From: Abelmoschus esculentus
Lineage: Eukaryota; Streptophyta; Magnoliopsida; Malvales; Malvaceae
Length of the DNA stretch: 64,000 nucleotides
Direction of reading: 5' to 3'
Assembly: GCA_035048815.1 (NCBI GenBank)
Contig: JAUCBN010000006.1
Location: 16,321,001 to 16,385,000, forward strand
Below the pieces are notes generated by a model. That model did no database searches, was not told where the DNA came from, and saw only the letters and a list, made by a program, of their open reading frames with translations. Each line of letters begins with the position of its first letter. Position 1 is the stretch's first letter. Below, piece after piece: positions 11,388-23,690 of the stretch. The position numbers were made by a program, and so were the translations under genes.

Positions 11388-13620
11388 TTATAGATCCGGA
11401 TCTGATTCAAAATCAACTTTTGGACAAGTAGGGTTGCAAGGATATGGACAGTCAAGCTTCCTGAGGGGGCTCCTCTCATAATACCAGTCTCCAAAAGCCT
11501 TGGCAATTTTCTGCATGTGGTGTGCAACGAGTTAATGTCACGACCGCCGGATGGCTATGATTTATATGAGAAGAATATCGAGTCTCTTACCGTGTTACCG
11601 ACTACCGGAGAACTGTCACTAGACCATGTTATCTGCTTTCCTATTTGACAGTGAGCATAGCAGGAATCTATGAACATTCCTTTAGTTGGGGAAGTGAGGA
11701 CACCGGCTCTATTGATGGCGAGTAAGAACGTCGCCCGGAAATCTGTATCGAAGATTTAAGATAACATTTAATCGTGTGCGTGTGCGTGTGCGTGTGCGTG
11801 GAGAAGCATTGTCACCTTGGATGACTTTGAGCTGCGCAGTTGTACACTTCTTAAAATCAAGCTTGCAGTCTTTCCACGCCTTACCTTTGTCAGCAGCACT
11901 GGGAGCCAAAACGTTCTTAATCTGATGAAAAATCAATATATAGAGACTGTCAAACATAATGATTCGTGATTGCGTGTGCGTAAAAGCGAATGCAGAGTGA
12001 TACTGGATCCGATACGGCTTGAGAACGGACCTGCCAGGAGTCATAAGCTGAATTTACAAAGAAGATTGGTGTTTTCATGGTCTGCACCACGTACTGCGGG
12101 AAGAAACACTGCAGTTTTTGCAAAGGAAAATGGTAAGAATTACGGACAATGCCGCGACCGGAAGGGGATATATATGATTGTCATATGAAAATAGCCACCG
12201 CACATACCAACTCTGGTCTTGCTCCCATTCTTGAAGTGCAAGACGCCGGTAAATTCTTAACGGAGCCCTGCACAACAAGAAGTGAATCAATGGATGTATT
12301 TGAGGAACAATATTCATGAAGTACACCAAGAAAAGAATCAATGGGGACAATACATGTAACTTAGCCACTTGGCTATAGACATTTTCGATGTGCTGACCTC
12401 CCGAAACGTCCTTCCTGACGGAAATAAGGATTTCGTCGACGTTAAATGAGATAAAACAAACAAACATGTATGTATACATATAACAAAAAAGGTTAAGGTG
12501 TCTGAACTCACGCATGGATGAAGAAGCCAGCATCTGAAAGGCATTTCACTTTAGTTGTAGCAGGAAGGAGATCTCGGAATCTGTCGCAATTCAATATCGC
12601 AGCCAATCCACCAGCAGAACAACCAGAAAGAATGGCCTGTTTTTTGTATATACATATATGAACATATTCCAACATGGTATGGGTAAAGGAATTACAAAAT
12701 AATTACACAAGCTAAGCTAGGCCTTACATTTTTAGCATTGTTCATTCCTTTTGCTAATAGATCAGCAACGATAGCTTCGAAAATTCTGTGTCCTCTGAAG
12801 AAGAGATTATTAGCCTGATCACAGAACCGTCATGCATTAACTTACGCATTAGTCTAATTTCTCAACTTGTATGATGAATCGAAGCAACTTACCGGATCGA
12901 CAGCATCGCCTGTGAATGATGATCCATCGCAGTACCTAACCTTAATTCGATTCCAATTGTAGAAATCTGCATAATGAACGTGTTAAGATAAAAGCATCCC
13001 TTAGTCCAGAGTGAAAATGTGGGATCCAACCTACCGGGATTGGATTTTTGCTTGCTGCTCAAGAATCCAGAGAAACCAAATTGCTTCACCATTAGCTTCG
13101 ATGACCCTAAGTCGGTTTTCTTACGAGAAAGGCAAGTCTTGACATCTTCACACCATCCTCCACCCTGTTAGGTCATTGTGTTACTGATTGTCGGTCTAAT
13201 AAAGCTAGCAAACCAGTAGTCCAAAGCCAAGGCCTTCTACAAGTAATTACACACAACAAGACCACAAGCAAGCAACACAACGACCAATGGTTGATCGGTT
13301 CGAGACACGAAGAGAACTAACCTCAATGTGAACGATCCAATTATTAGCCCCAGTGCCAGAGCCCTTGTCAAAATGGTAAGCCGGTGGGCTACCATCCAAA
13401 CACACTGCACACCACCACCCCAACAAAAAGAAAAATGTACGTTAAACAGACTATATACATCAACTACATATAAGAACCAAGGAAAGTCCCTACCAGCTCC
13501 TTTCGCTACAGCATCCTGCAGATACGTGATTCCTACGCTAGCACCTTCCACTTTCAGTGATAGAATTGTAAGCACACAGACCAGAAGACTTGGCCATTGG
13601 CGAAATCGTGCAGTAACCAT
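11388..13620 (-). CDS. Pectin acetylesterase (copy 1), CE13/Notum family
   Basis: Removes acetyl esters from cell-wall pectin; a secreted serine hydrolase. Twelve coding exons (high to low): 13620–13494, 13404–13322, 13164–13035, 12966–12893, 12814–12728, 12636–12512, 12414–12354, 12267–12208, 12108–12031, 11921–11816, 11742–11591 and 11510–11388, giving 401 residues. An N-terminal signal peptide (LLVCVLTILSL core) is followed by ITYLQDAVAKGAVCLDGSPP. The catalytic triad reads S174 (SGCSAGG), D272 (NSAYDSWQ) and H341 (FIDSCYAHCQ). Conserved Cys and CNPTCP near the C-terminus complete the family pattern. Usual family length is about 390–420, so it is full length. ATG 13620 was chosen because the hydrophobic signal follows at the normal distance; an upstream in-frame ATG at 13635 overlaps the splice acceptor. 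All introns are GT–AG. The gene is a tandem paralogue of the one at 18330–20632. Confidence 0.95.
11773..11800. repeat. (GTGTGC)n microsatellite in a pectin acetylesterase intron
   Basis: Between four and five hexanucleotide units inside the intron 11815–11743 of copy 1, close to the splice donor. A related short cgtgtgcg run occurs in the intron near 11970. Confidence 0.8.
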
Positions 13621-13625
13621 TCTGC

Positions 13626-15360
13626 TCTGTTGCATTTACAGTAAAGAAATAAATAAACCAATGATTAACAAAAATATGTTTCGGGTTAGAACAATCAATG
13701 TTGGAGTCAATGTTAAACCAAACTACAATCAAAGCAGCATAAAGTTTATATAATGAATAGGTACGGAGCCGAGTAGAGTTGGGGTAAAACATAAATATTT
13801 AAAAGTAAGGACAAATTCATAAAAAATAATTTTAAAAAAAATAAATAAGAAGACAAATGTGAGAAAAAAATCTTTGGCGTGGGACAATTGCCTCTGTACC
13901 TATATATGAACAAACATATATGTATATATACTGAACCCAATTAGTCAGAATATAGAATTCCACACACATATACATACCATAAACACAACCCATAGGCCAT
14001 ATGGTAATATTTGGGGAATAAAATACTATATGATAACATAATATTTAGTGGATGTTGATATGTGAGATGTCTAATTCTTTTGACCTAATCTACCGAGAAG
14101 CTTTACCTAGTTCTATCTAGGGTTTTCCAACTTGTTACTTCATTAGTAAGCTTCATTATCACAGTCTACAAAATATAGAATTTTAAGTTTTAACAGAATC
14201 TAAGTTAAGTATAGGACATTCAGGGATTTTAATTTAGAAAAAAAAAGATTGAAATATATTTAAGAATGATAAAATTAGAGATGGCAATAAGACTGACTAT
14301 AACAGTCAAATACCCGCCATGTCCCAATATAATAAAAGTTATAACTCGACCTCGATCTGATTTTAATGTTTTAATAAAAAACTTAATAAAAATTTAAAAT
14401 TAATAAAAATATATAAAAATATAATAAATATATATATAAATATATTGAATCGGATCGAAGAATTTTCACCCTAAATCTAAGTCAACTTTATTTCCTAATA
14501 ATCTGAACTGAACCCAAATTTTTAAATAAAAAAACTCATCCCTCATCAATTTTAGGTAAAATCGTCATCTTTAAGCAAAATCTATAATGCATTGAAGACA
14601 TATCTTGCAGGTCACGTCTTGTCCCTTTTCTATTAATTTTCAAAATTAACATGCATTAATACATTCAATATTAAACAAACTCAATACGCCACAGGTGGAA
14701 TCTCTCCCTTCACCATTTAGATTTAGTTTCTAAAATAAAACTTAAAACCAGGCCTGTCCGGCCCATATGACAATCTAGACTAGACAGTCTGTCTGACGCT
14801 GAGATCTGGATCTAATAAACTAAAAAAAAACATCATTATTTTATGTACTCCATTACGATCATCCGACAAAGGTCATGAACCAGAAAAAACAACAGCATCC
14901 GACACAGGTCGCACATGACCCCATCCCCCGAGATCATACCAGTACCACCCTCTACATATCCAAAAACCGATGCAATATTCTAATTTTCCCCCTATGATGG
15001 GAAAATCGCCGGATCAGAAAGAACCGAGTCTGAAACACCGAGAGGTTGAAAAAACAAAACAGTCCGTTCCTAATATTACATCATAGAACTGTAAAACCAG
15101 AAGCAAAACTCAGAACATATAACGAACAAACTCAGCACAGCAGAGTTAGGATTAACCCTGTAGCATGTAGGAGGATTATGAAGTAGAAAAATGACTTGGT
15201 ATTTTGTCTCTTCTTCTTAAGATTGAAGCTTACCTTGGAGAATGGAGTCAGGGGTTGTGCAGCTGCTGAACCTGAACCGAACCGGACAGGACAGGCGATG
15301 ATGTGTGTCTTACTCGTAATTTCTTGTGTATTCTGGGTAGGGTTGTGGGGTTTTGAGTGA
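13626..15360 (-). other. 5' UTR exon and leader intron of pectin acetylesterase copy 1
   Basis: A splice donor (ccaag then gtaagc) ends a probable leader exon at 15234. The acceptor caacag lies just before the start codon, near 13627. This predicts a leader intron of about 1.6 kb, against about 97 nt in copy 2. The intron holds AT-rich DNA and, at about 14277–14480, a decayed copy of a repeat starting gagatggcaat, similar in its end to the TIR element at 35021. Confidence 0.6.
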
Positions 15361-15386
15361 GCCTTAGCCAATAGCCACCGCTGATC

Positions 15387-15395
15387 TTATATATA
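15387..15395 (-). promoter_or_regulatory. TATA box of pectin acetylesterase copy 1
   Basis: Minus-strand TATATATAA lies about 30 bp above the expected transcription start near 15360 and upstream of the leader exon that ends at 15234. Confidence 0.6.
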
Positions 15396-15846
15396 GGAGT
15401 AGGGCCTCATACGGTAACGCGTGCCAACACAGCATTCCAAAAGTTGATGTGAAGTCCATGGTTGATTTGTCGGTGGCGCTGCATTGGATTTATTTGAACA
15501 TAAAACCAATGATTTTATTATCTGTATTAAAAAGGAACTAAACAGGAAAGCAGGAATGGTACTTTGGATGGGCCTGGGTGACTCAGTGATGAATTTTTTT
15601 TCTTAACTTTTCCTTTGATTCGTTTCTCTTTATAACAAGCAAAGTCGTTGGCATATTCGTTTCAGCTGCTTGTCGTTGCATTGCATGTGGCGGTGGGCTC
15701 TCTCGCACATTGAATAAAGCTTCGTTGATAATGTTTTTAAGGTGATTGAAGGGTAACCGAAACGGGTTGATCCAAGTGATGAGCACTTAAGTCTTAGGTT
15801 CGAGATTTGAATACGTAAAAAACTCTGCTGGGAGATTCATCCATTA

Positions 15847-15891
15847 AAACTAAGCGTGCGATGCGGATCAAACTAAGCGTACGATGCGGAT
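15847..15891. repeat. Tandem 22-bp direct repeat
   Basis: The phrase aaactaagcgtgcgatgcgg occurs at 15847 and again, with one difference, at 15870. It sits in a SINE-like context. Confidence 0.75.
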
Positions 15892-17379
15892 TAATCTGGA
15901 TTAGTTAAGTTTAGACTCTAAAATTAGAAGAGTAATAAAAAAGTGTTTGAAAGGTAAAATAAATTTGAGAATAAAACTAAGATAAAATAATATTTTTATG
16001 TTAAAAGTTATTTTAATTTTGTTTAAAAATATTTTATAAAAATAAATATTTAGTTCTAATTTTTTAAACTATTTTTAAATATAATTATTTACTTTCCTAA
16101 TTTATACAAGTAATCGTTTTATATGTTTTGTATAAAATAAATATATTATTATTTAAAAATATATTTTAATAATAATATCAAATATTTGTATTTAAATTAA
16201 ATAATTTAAAATTACTATTTAAAATCACTTTTTAAAAATATATTTTCATCATACTTTCTTAAAATAATGTCTTAACGTTAATAATTCAAAAGTAAAACCA
16301 ATAAATTAACCTTTGTAGGTAGGGACTAGTATTTAATCCAAACATCCAAGGTGAAGTAAAATTTAATTCGATTAAAAAATATTTGAAATTTTATAAATTT
16401 TATATAAAAAATTTAAATTAAGAAATAAAATTTTGAATAGCTTAAAATTTTTAGTAATTAAATGATTTATTTTCAAGTTTGAAACGCGTCTCTTAATTTA
16501 TTCTTAAATTCAAAAGTTCATTCGACTCGGATTTTTTAAAATCGATTCAAATAAAAAAATTCAAATAAAATTTATGTTATAAAATATGACTCATCAACTC
16601 GAATAACTAATTTTTTTTAACTCAACTCAAAGGCTTTTGCCTTTTTTCGATTAAAATATATGTACACGTGAAAAAATATATATATTCGTAAGCAATACCT
16701 CATCTGTCCTATAAAATTATCTTAGTTAAAATAGTATGTACAATTATACAAAATTATATTTGAATATAATATTATATAAATTCTAAAAAATGTTAAAAGA
16801 ATTTGTAATTATTTCATAATTATCAGTATATGATTCATAGTCGACAAGTTCGGATCGAATATATTCCCATAATCTTTGTTTATAAGTTTCCGATTTTGTG
16901 AAAAAAATGAAAGATAATGATTATATATGTCATCATGTCGTTAATGATTAAACCAACTAATGAGAAAAAATAATTTGAAAATTTTAGTGGTTAAATTGAA
17001 ACTTTTATAGTTTAATGACCAAAGCGAAATAATACCTACAATTCAAAGACTAAGTATGTGTTTTATCCTATATTTAATAGATATGAATCACTATGATAAC
17101 GGGTGAGAGCCAGCCAACTGTGACAGTGTCACATGCAATGGCAAGCAAGTGTGTTCATTGGTTGGAGCGTGTGAACTAGCCTATAATATATTTTTGTAAT
17201 TTAGTAATAATAATATACTTTAACAATTAAATTTAGATAAAATAAAAATTTAAATTATTTATTTTTATTAGTGTTGAACCAGTCTATGGATCAGAAATCT
17301 AACTCGGCTAGGCAGATTATCCGGGCCATGAACAGGTGCCCTAAAGTAACAGAACACTTAGCAAATTTATCGATAGTGA

Positions 17380-17820
17380 ATTTGTTTATGTTTGTTTATT
17401 TATTAAATGGACGAATATAAATAAGATTTTTTTGTGTATTTAATTACATGAATGAATACGAATAAAAAGTTTATTCGTTCATTTATGTTTATGAACATCC
17501 AATAATCTATTTATTTATTATCATTCTTTTACGTTCATTTATATTTATTCGTTTATGTTCACTTAAATTTATTCACATATTTCTATGGGTGTTCATTATT
17601 TGGTTAAATCGAATTAACTGATCGAACCAAAGTAAAATTAATTAATCAATCTATTAAATAATTTTAGGTTTCGGCTAATGATTAAGAGTTTCTTCAAATT
17701 TCAATTCTTGATTAATTCGTTTGTGTTTGTTTTATGTTCACCAACACGAACAAGCTACATTTCTTTATGAATAAATACGAACAAAAATTTTATAATATGT
17801 TTGTTCATTTGTTCGATTAA
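17380..17820. repeat. Decayed repeat rich in ttcgtttatgttc words
   Basis: Recurring direct and inverted versions of 'tttattcgttcatttatgtt' and 'gaacataaacgaa' suggest a diverged non-autonomous DNA element. No clean terminal repeats or TSD could be fixed. Confidence 0.35.
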
Positions 17821-18329
17821 TATTAAAAAATTATGATAAAAATAATGATAAAAAATAAAAATATTATTCGAGTAAAATTTTGATATATATATTATATTGT
17901 TTAAACAAATCCGTTCCTTATATTATAAAAATAAAATCTTAAATTTCTAATCACGAATCCTAAAAAATAAATATTATATATAATATAAATTTTAAATATT
18001 AATTTAAATGATAATACAAAACAACCAAAAATTCTATATATAAAAAAAAAAACTGATTTATTAAGAATGATGGTAATATTAATAATGCCAATACACAAAT
18101 GGAGCCAACCCAGCACACAAGTTTAGTGCAGTGGTGGTCTTGTGCTTATTCAGAGGACCTGACGATGAATATAATTAATCATATTAGAGAGAGAAAAATT
18201 CTATTACTACGTTATATGTCTGTATGCATGTATGAATGAATGGACATGGACTTCATGCTGAGACAATCTATAATATGATATTGTAATTGTATATGATGTA
18301 TGTATGTTATGAATGTGGGTGCATGTGGA

Positions 18330-20632
18330 TCATCCATCATAAACACGGTTGTGGCAAGTTGGGTTGCAAGGATAGGCACAGTCTATCTTTTGAAACGGAT
18401 TGCGATCATAAAACCAGTCTCCCACTGCCTTGCCAATTTTCTGCACACACAATTCAGTTCCGAATTCATGTTTCCAGAACATAATCAAACAAACATCGAC
18501 GTAACGGCGATCGTTGTTCACTTACGGTTTGGTTCAACAATGGGGAATCCTGCATATACCATAGTTCTTGCATCTCGGTTTGGCAATGCGCGAAGCAAGA
18601 GTCTATAAACACTCCTCTCGATGCAGACTTCCCGAGTCGAAGCAGTGCAGCTAAGAATTGTGATCTGAATCCTGAAAAGCGATTTGATTTACGATCGAGA
18701 TTGTGCGACATAAAGTTCAGAATCTACTTTGTTGTACACTAGCAAATGGAGGCTGATAACTTAAGAGTCTAGACCAGGATGGGGTTAACGTTGAGTCACC
18801 TTGCATAACTTGTATCTGTCCGGGCAAGCAGTTCTTTATATCGAGCTTGCAGCTTTCCCAGTAGCCGTGGGGATCAGCGATGCCGGGTGCCAAAATGTTT
18901 CGAATCTGAATGGAAAATGAATTCTCAAACTAGATAAACAAAGAACAACAATGAACAAAAGGCTGAAAAGATTAGGCAAATGCTGTATACTATCAGTATT
19001 AGGAAAGCTGAGTTTTGTGGTTATGCAGCAAAGTTGTCTTATGCATACAGTTTCGATATCGATTTGCACAATCATTTTTAACTAATCAAAAACTGGAAAC
19101 GAGCAAACCTGCCACGAATCATATGCTGCATTGATGAAAAAGAACGGAGTTTGTACTTGTTGTGCCATATATTGTGGGAAAAAACACTGAAATTGAACGA
19201 GTGTCGGTAAGAATATCGGAAGTTGAAACGGTGAACTGAAGAGTGAAACTAGTCGGGAAATAGAAGCACTCACTAGACCAGGTTTCATTCTTGAAGTACA
19301 ATATGGAGGCAAATTCTTTGCAGACCCCTTCAGACAGAAAGTAAATAGTATCATATTCAAACATTGCATACATACATAGATGCATACTTTAAGCATTCAT
19401 ATGAGGAGAAAGAAAGAATAAGTACATGTGTTGCAACTAACTGATCAAAGAAGGTTTGAATGTAATGTCCTCCAGAGACATCCTTCCTGTAAGAGAAGGA
19501 TCACGATGCAATTAGTAAACGTTGCGTAAACGGAATCTGCAAACTACCATGTATATGCTTCAATCTGTGCAGAAGGTCCTATAATTGAGCTTACGCATTG
19601 ATAAAATAACCAGCATCTGAAATACATTTTACTTTAGTACCCATAGGTAGGAGGGCTCGGAAGCTATCGCAGTGCAAAATCGATGCCAAACCTCCCGCCG
19701 AACAGCCCGACATAACTGCCTATACAAAGGTAATTTCATTGAAAAATCATCAGCTCAGAAACAAATGAAAATAAGATTAGGCCAAAACACTGTTGATCAT
19801 TACATTTTCAGCATTTATCATCCCTTTGCTCAATAGATCCTCCATGACAGCAAGCCAGACCCTTGCACCTCTGAAGTGGAGATTAGTATTTGGATCGACT
19901 GCTGCAACGTCGCCGGTGAATGATGATCCATCGCAATACCTGACCTTGACTCTATTCCAATTGTAAAAGTCTACGAAAATCCAAACCAAATCCATTAAAC
20001 TGCTGGCAACAGAAAAATAAAAGGAAAGAACTGAGTAAAAATGAAACATTTCATGCCTGGATTGAACATATGTTTATTGTTCAATATGCCAGAGAAAGGA
20101 AGTTGCTTGACCATCCTCTTGGATGAACCTAGACGAGTAGTTTTTCGATCGAGGCAACTAGTGGCATTATTGCACCATCCTCCTCCCTGAGAATCGAATG
20201 CGAAACTAATTACAATAGGATTAGGAAGTAGGAAAAAAAACACAACTTAAATCAACCAAACCAATCCAATAAGATGTTTATGACAGAACCAAACCAAACA
20301 AGACACTAAGTGTTGTAATAACTTGAGATTTTGACAAAGTGGACAAACCTCAAGTTGAATTAACCAACTGTTTACACCAGTTCCAAATCCCTTATCCCAA
20401 TGGTAAGCTGGGGGGCTTCCATCCAAACAAACTACAGTTTCATCACAAATTTGAACATATTAGTAACAAATCTGACAAACTAATACCATTTGGGGGTGGG
20501 GTACTGACCGGCTCCTTTTGCTACTGCACTTTGAACATATGTAATTGGGACATAAACACCGTTTGTCTTAAACAACAGCAGTCCCAAAACAACAAGACAT
20601 AGCCATTGCCAGGAGCTTCCAGTGTCCACCAT
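18330..20632 (-). CDS. Pectin acetylesterase (copy 2), CE13/Notum family
   Basis: Same secreted wall esterase family as the gene at 11388–13620. Eleven coding exons: 20632–20509, 20431–20349, 20186–20057, 19970–19804, 19719–19595, 19486–19426, 19327–19274, 19186–19109, 18905–18800, 18671–18526 and 18440–18330, giving 394 residues. The start ATG sits exactly at a splice acceptor (tatag). Signal peptide core is LVVLGLLLF. The triad is S175 (SGCSAGG), D271 (NAAYDSWQ) and H338 (FIDSCFAHCQ); CNPTC lies near the C-terminus. Two structural differences from copy 1: the exon 19970–19804 is one piece where copy 1 has an intron after VDP, and the intron 20056–19971 starts with GC instead of GT at the same position where copy 1 has GT. 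The reading frame is intact, so I treat it as functional. Confidence 0.95.
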
Positions 20633-21112
20633 CTATAACAGAAGATGATAGATATTCCAATCAAAATTGAAGATTTATTAACATATAATAAGGAAATAGG
20701 AAAGATGTTATTGGTGTTGTTGTCGGTACCTGCAAGTGGAAGCAGAGGGAACCAATCCAAGAACTGAAAATGGGATGGAACCCCTTTGGACTTTGGAGTT
20801 GTCAATCCCAGCTCTGTGTCTGTTCAGTTCCAACACATAGAAATGGTGAAATGGAAATTTTGAACCAATACAGATACGAGAAGACGGTACAAGTTGTGGT
20901 AGTAATACGAGGAAGAAGAGATCTAACTCTTAAGACAAATGTGGTTAAAATAAAACCTTGGGTCTTCCCTGTTTCTGCCAAGAACAGAACAGGACTTGAG
21001 AGGAGAGCCGACACTGATTCTCTTAAAAACACCAATGGCAGCAACTCCAAAACATAGAATTAAAAATTTTCTGTCTTTGTTACTTTGTGAAGTTTATAAA
21101 ATTATAAATAGA
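20633..21112 (-). promoter_or_regulatory. Leader exon, short leader intron and TATA region of pectin acetylesterase copy 2
   Basis: A donor (cttgcag then gtaccg) ends a leader exon at 20730, and the acceptor is directly before the start codon, giving a 97-nt leader intron (20729–20633). Minus-strand ctatttataatt at about 21101–21112 is a plausible TATA box, with transcription starting near 21075. Confidence 0.5.
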
Positions 21113-22852
21113 GTAGACTTGTGGTGGTGGTGGGCGGGGGTTGAAGACTCAATTCAATTAGAATGCGGTGGCGGATTGTCAAAATATTAAAAAAGTTATA
21201 TTTTTAAAATTCAAATTACAAATTTTAAACTTTAAAAATATATATTTTTATAATTTTTTAAACTCTAACATTAAATTTAAATTATAAATTTATTTTTAAT
21301 ATAAAAAATATAAAATAAATCTATTCTCACTAATTCACCCACATCTCCATCAATAGAGAATAGGTAGTAGTCCCCTACTCGAATCTAAATAAGTTAGAAT
21401 ATGAATTAATTACGTCTTAAATGAAAATGGTTAATTTCAAAATAATAATACGCCACGACTTTAAAACTTATAAACTGAACTAAAAGAGCAGTTAAAATAC
21501 AATTAATTACATGACACAAAAGGTAACGGATTTAAAATAAAACTGCACGAATCAATATTTGTCTTGTTAGATTATAAAAATAATAATAAGATACGAAATG
21601 TACTTAAATTTATTGATATTTTAAAATTTAAATACGTTAGTGTGATTATAAGATAATATTTATTTGATTTTTTTATTTTTTAATAATATACTTATTATAC
21701 ACATATAATACTCGCATTAGGGTTAGCATCATTTTTACCACTCTACAGGTTCTACTTTATTTTATAATTGAAACTCAATTAACATTGGTTGTATTATATG
21801 ACTTTTAATTTAGACAAACATTTTTTTAATAATACTAGATAAGACAATTGAAAATATTAAATCATGAATGTTGTTTATCTTTCGATAAAAAGAGGCATAT
21901 ATTTAGGAATTAAGACGAGTAAAATTTTCTGGCTTCTAATCGTGTTTTTTTATATGTTTTTCGTTAAAAAATTTTAAGAAATTAAATTTTAAACCCTAAT
22001 TTTTTACATTCTAAATTTTAAACCCTAATTTTTTACGTTCTAAACTTTAAATCATACCCCTTAAAAATACAATATATCTCTACTTCCTTAACCCTTATCC
22101 AGAACCTTTAACCTTAAATCCTAAATCGTAAACTCACTAATTTAAAGTAAAAATACCAATAAAAATACGATTAAAAAATAAACGATTTACACGTACGAGA
22201 GAACATGTCATCAAATATTGCTTGCTTGAAAAATGAAAAGAACAACCCAAAATTAACCTATAGCCATCAAATTTTATATATAAAGGAAATCGATAAATGT
22301 TTAAATATAAAAACACTACTCTTATAAATGGAATGGAAGACAATGCAATAATAGATACTTTCTTTAATATTCCATCTAAAAGAGAAGAAAAAAAAAGGTT
22401 TGCTTTTAATATAAAATAGGTAAATTACACCAGAAGTCTCCAGACTTTTAAGATATTTTTATATCAGTCACTGAACTTTTAAAACTTATAATACAATCAA
22501 TAAATTTTTAGTTTGCTTTTATTAAATTACGGTCATCAATTACTATTAAAAAAATACCGATATTACACGTTAAAGTCTAGATAGACTTATAAATCCTTTA
22601 AAAACCTTAAGCTTCAAAACAGGTATTCTTTTAAATTTACAACGATCATTGAAAATGTTTTTTTCGATCACCATTATCACCAATCGTTAAAGAAAGAAAA
22701 TAATCATAAATATGTTTTTATAATTGTCATTTATATAGAAGTATTTCAATTATTCTTTAATAAAATTAAACTTTAATTACTTAGTGACATTATTTGAGTT
22801 AAATCTATTATATACTCATCAAAATATAGTAATATTGTTTTATTAAATATAG
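21113..22852. other. AT-rich intergenic DNA with a telomere-like short repeat
   Basis: A 29-bp unit containing ttttaaaccctaatttttt is repeated in tandem at 21984–22012 and 22013–22041, with a decayed third copy. No gene is seen. Confidence 0.5.
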
Positions 22853-22857
22853 ATATA

Positions 22858-23344
22858 TGTAAGTATTAAACGAGCATAAACGCAACAGAAAAGAATCGAA
22901 ATAAATACTTTCAGCCATTGTCAAAACTTTATGCCAAATGAGATGTGGTTGCACCACCGTCGAGCTCATCGGACCACCGTAGTAACACCTCGAACCACCG
23001 TAAAATTAAAGAACTCGACCACAAAAAATAATTAAAACCGCCAAGATCTTCTAAGCACTCAAGAACCTCAATAGATGGAATATTTTATGCAAATGAATTA
23101 CTTGTGTTTTCTATGCTTAGGGACCTTGTGACAATGGGTATTTATAGGAGTGATTTACCATCAAAATCACTCCAATTGGACAAAAATACCCTCAAACTAC
23201 ACGACATTATGGCCATGATCAAACCATGATGCTGAACGTGAGAGTAAGATGCTGAACGTGGGAGTGATCTTTCCACATTTCTGATAGTGAAAATAATCAT
23301 GGGAAAGGTTCACGAACCAGACTTGGTTGGTTATCCAACCAACA
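22858..23344 (-). repeat. 3' LTR of copia element 2 (487 bp)
   Basis: Minus-strand TGTTGGTTGG to ACTTACA. It contains a TATAAATACCC-like promoter motif near 23135–23145. Confidence 0.92.
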
Positions 23345-23690
23345 TTCTCCCACTTGGTTCGTATTTTCCAAAAGAACTTAATGTTAAAAACATAATGTAT
23401 GAATCATGGCGACATTTCCTCTTATGATTGAGTTGTATCTTCCATGTATCACATACATCAAGTCTTAACTCTTTAGCCCATATACTTAATGAATAAACCC
23501 AATGTTTATTCTAGGTCCAAACTTTAGTGATATTTCTCGAAACAATAAACTTAATGTGTACACAACATAAATGAGAAATATCAATCTTTATTAGAGTTTC
23601 AACTGAATTGTTCTTACAATGAAAAATTACAAAGTACGAACAAGTCCCATAGTGACAACATGATCCTTATATTTATGTGGTGGCATGCCC

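Larger units (their letters stand above)
15400..18329. other. Intergenic DNA between the tandem pectin acetylesterase genes
   Basis: Mostly AT-rich and repeat-derived. It contains a possible SINE-like piece near 15765–15850 (box-B-like ggttcgaga), a 22-bp direct repeat at 15847–15891, and a long stretch (17380–17820) of repeated ttcgtttatgttc-type words typical of decayed plant inverted-repeat elements. No gene is seen. Confidence 0.5.

Noticed and set aside
15132..15371. 79-codon minus-strand ORF at the pectin acetylesterase promoter
   Set aside because: It crosses the predicted leader exon and its splice donor. The basic, Lys-rich translation has no family features.
17901..18116. 71-codon minus-strand ORF rich in Ile and Phe
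   Set aside because: AT-rich artefact without domain or codon pattern.
18300..18608. 102-codon plus-strand ORF
   Set aside because: Antisense shadow of the last two exons of pectin acetylesterase copy 2.
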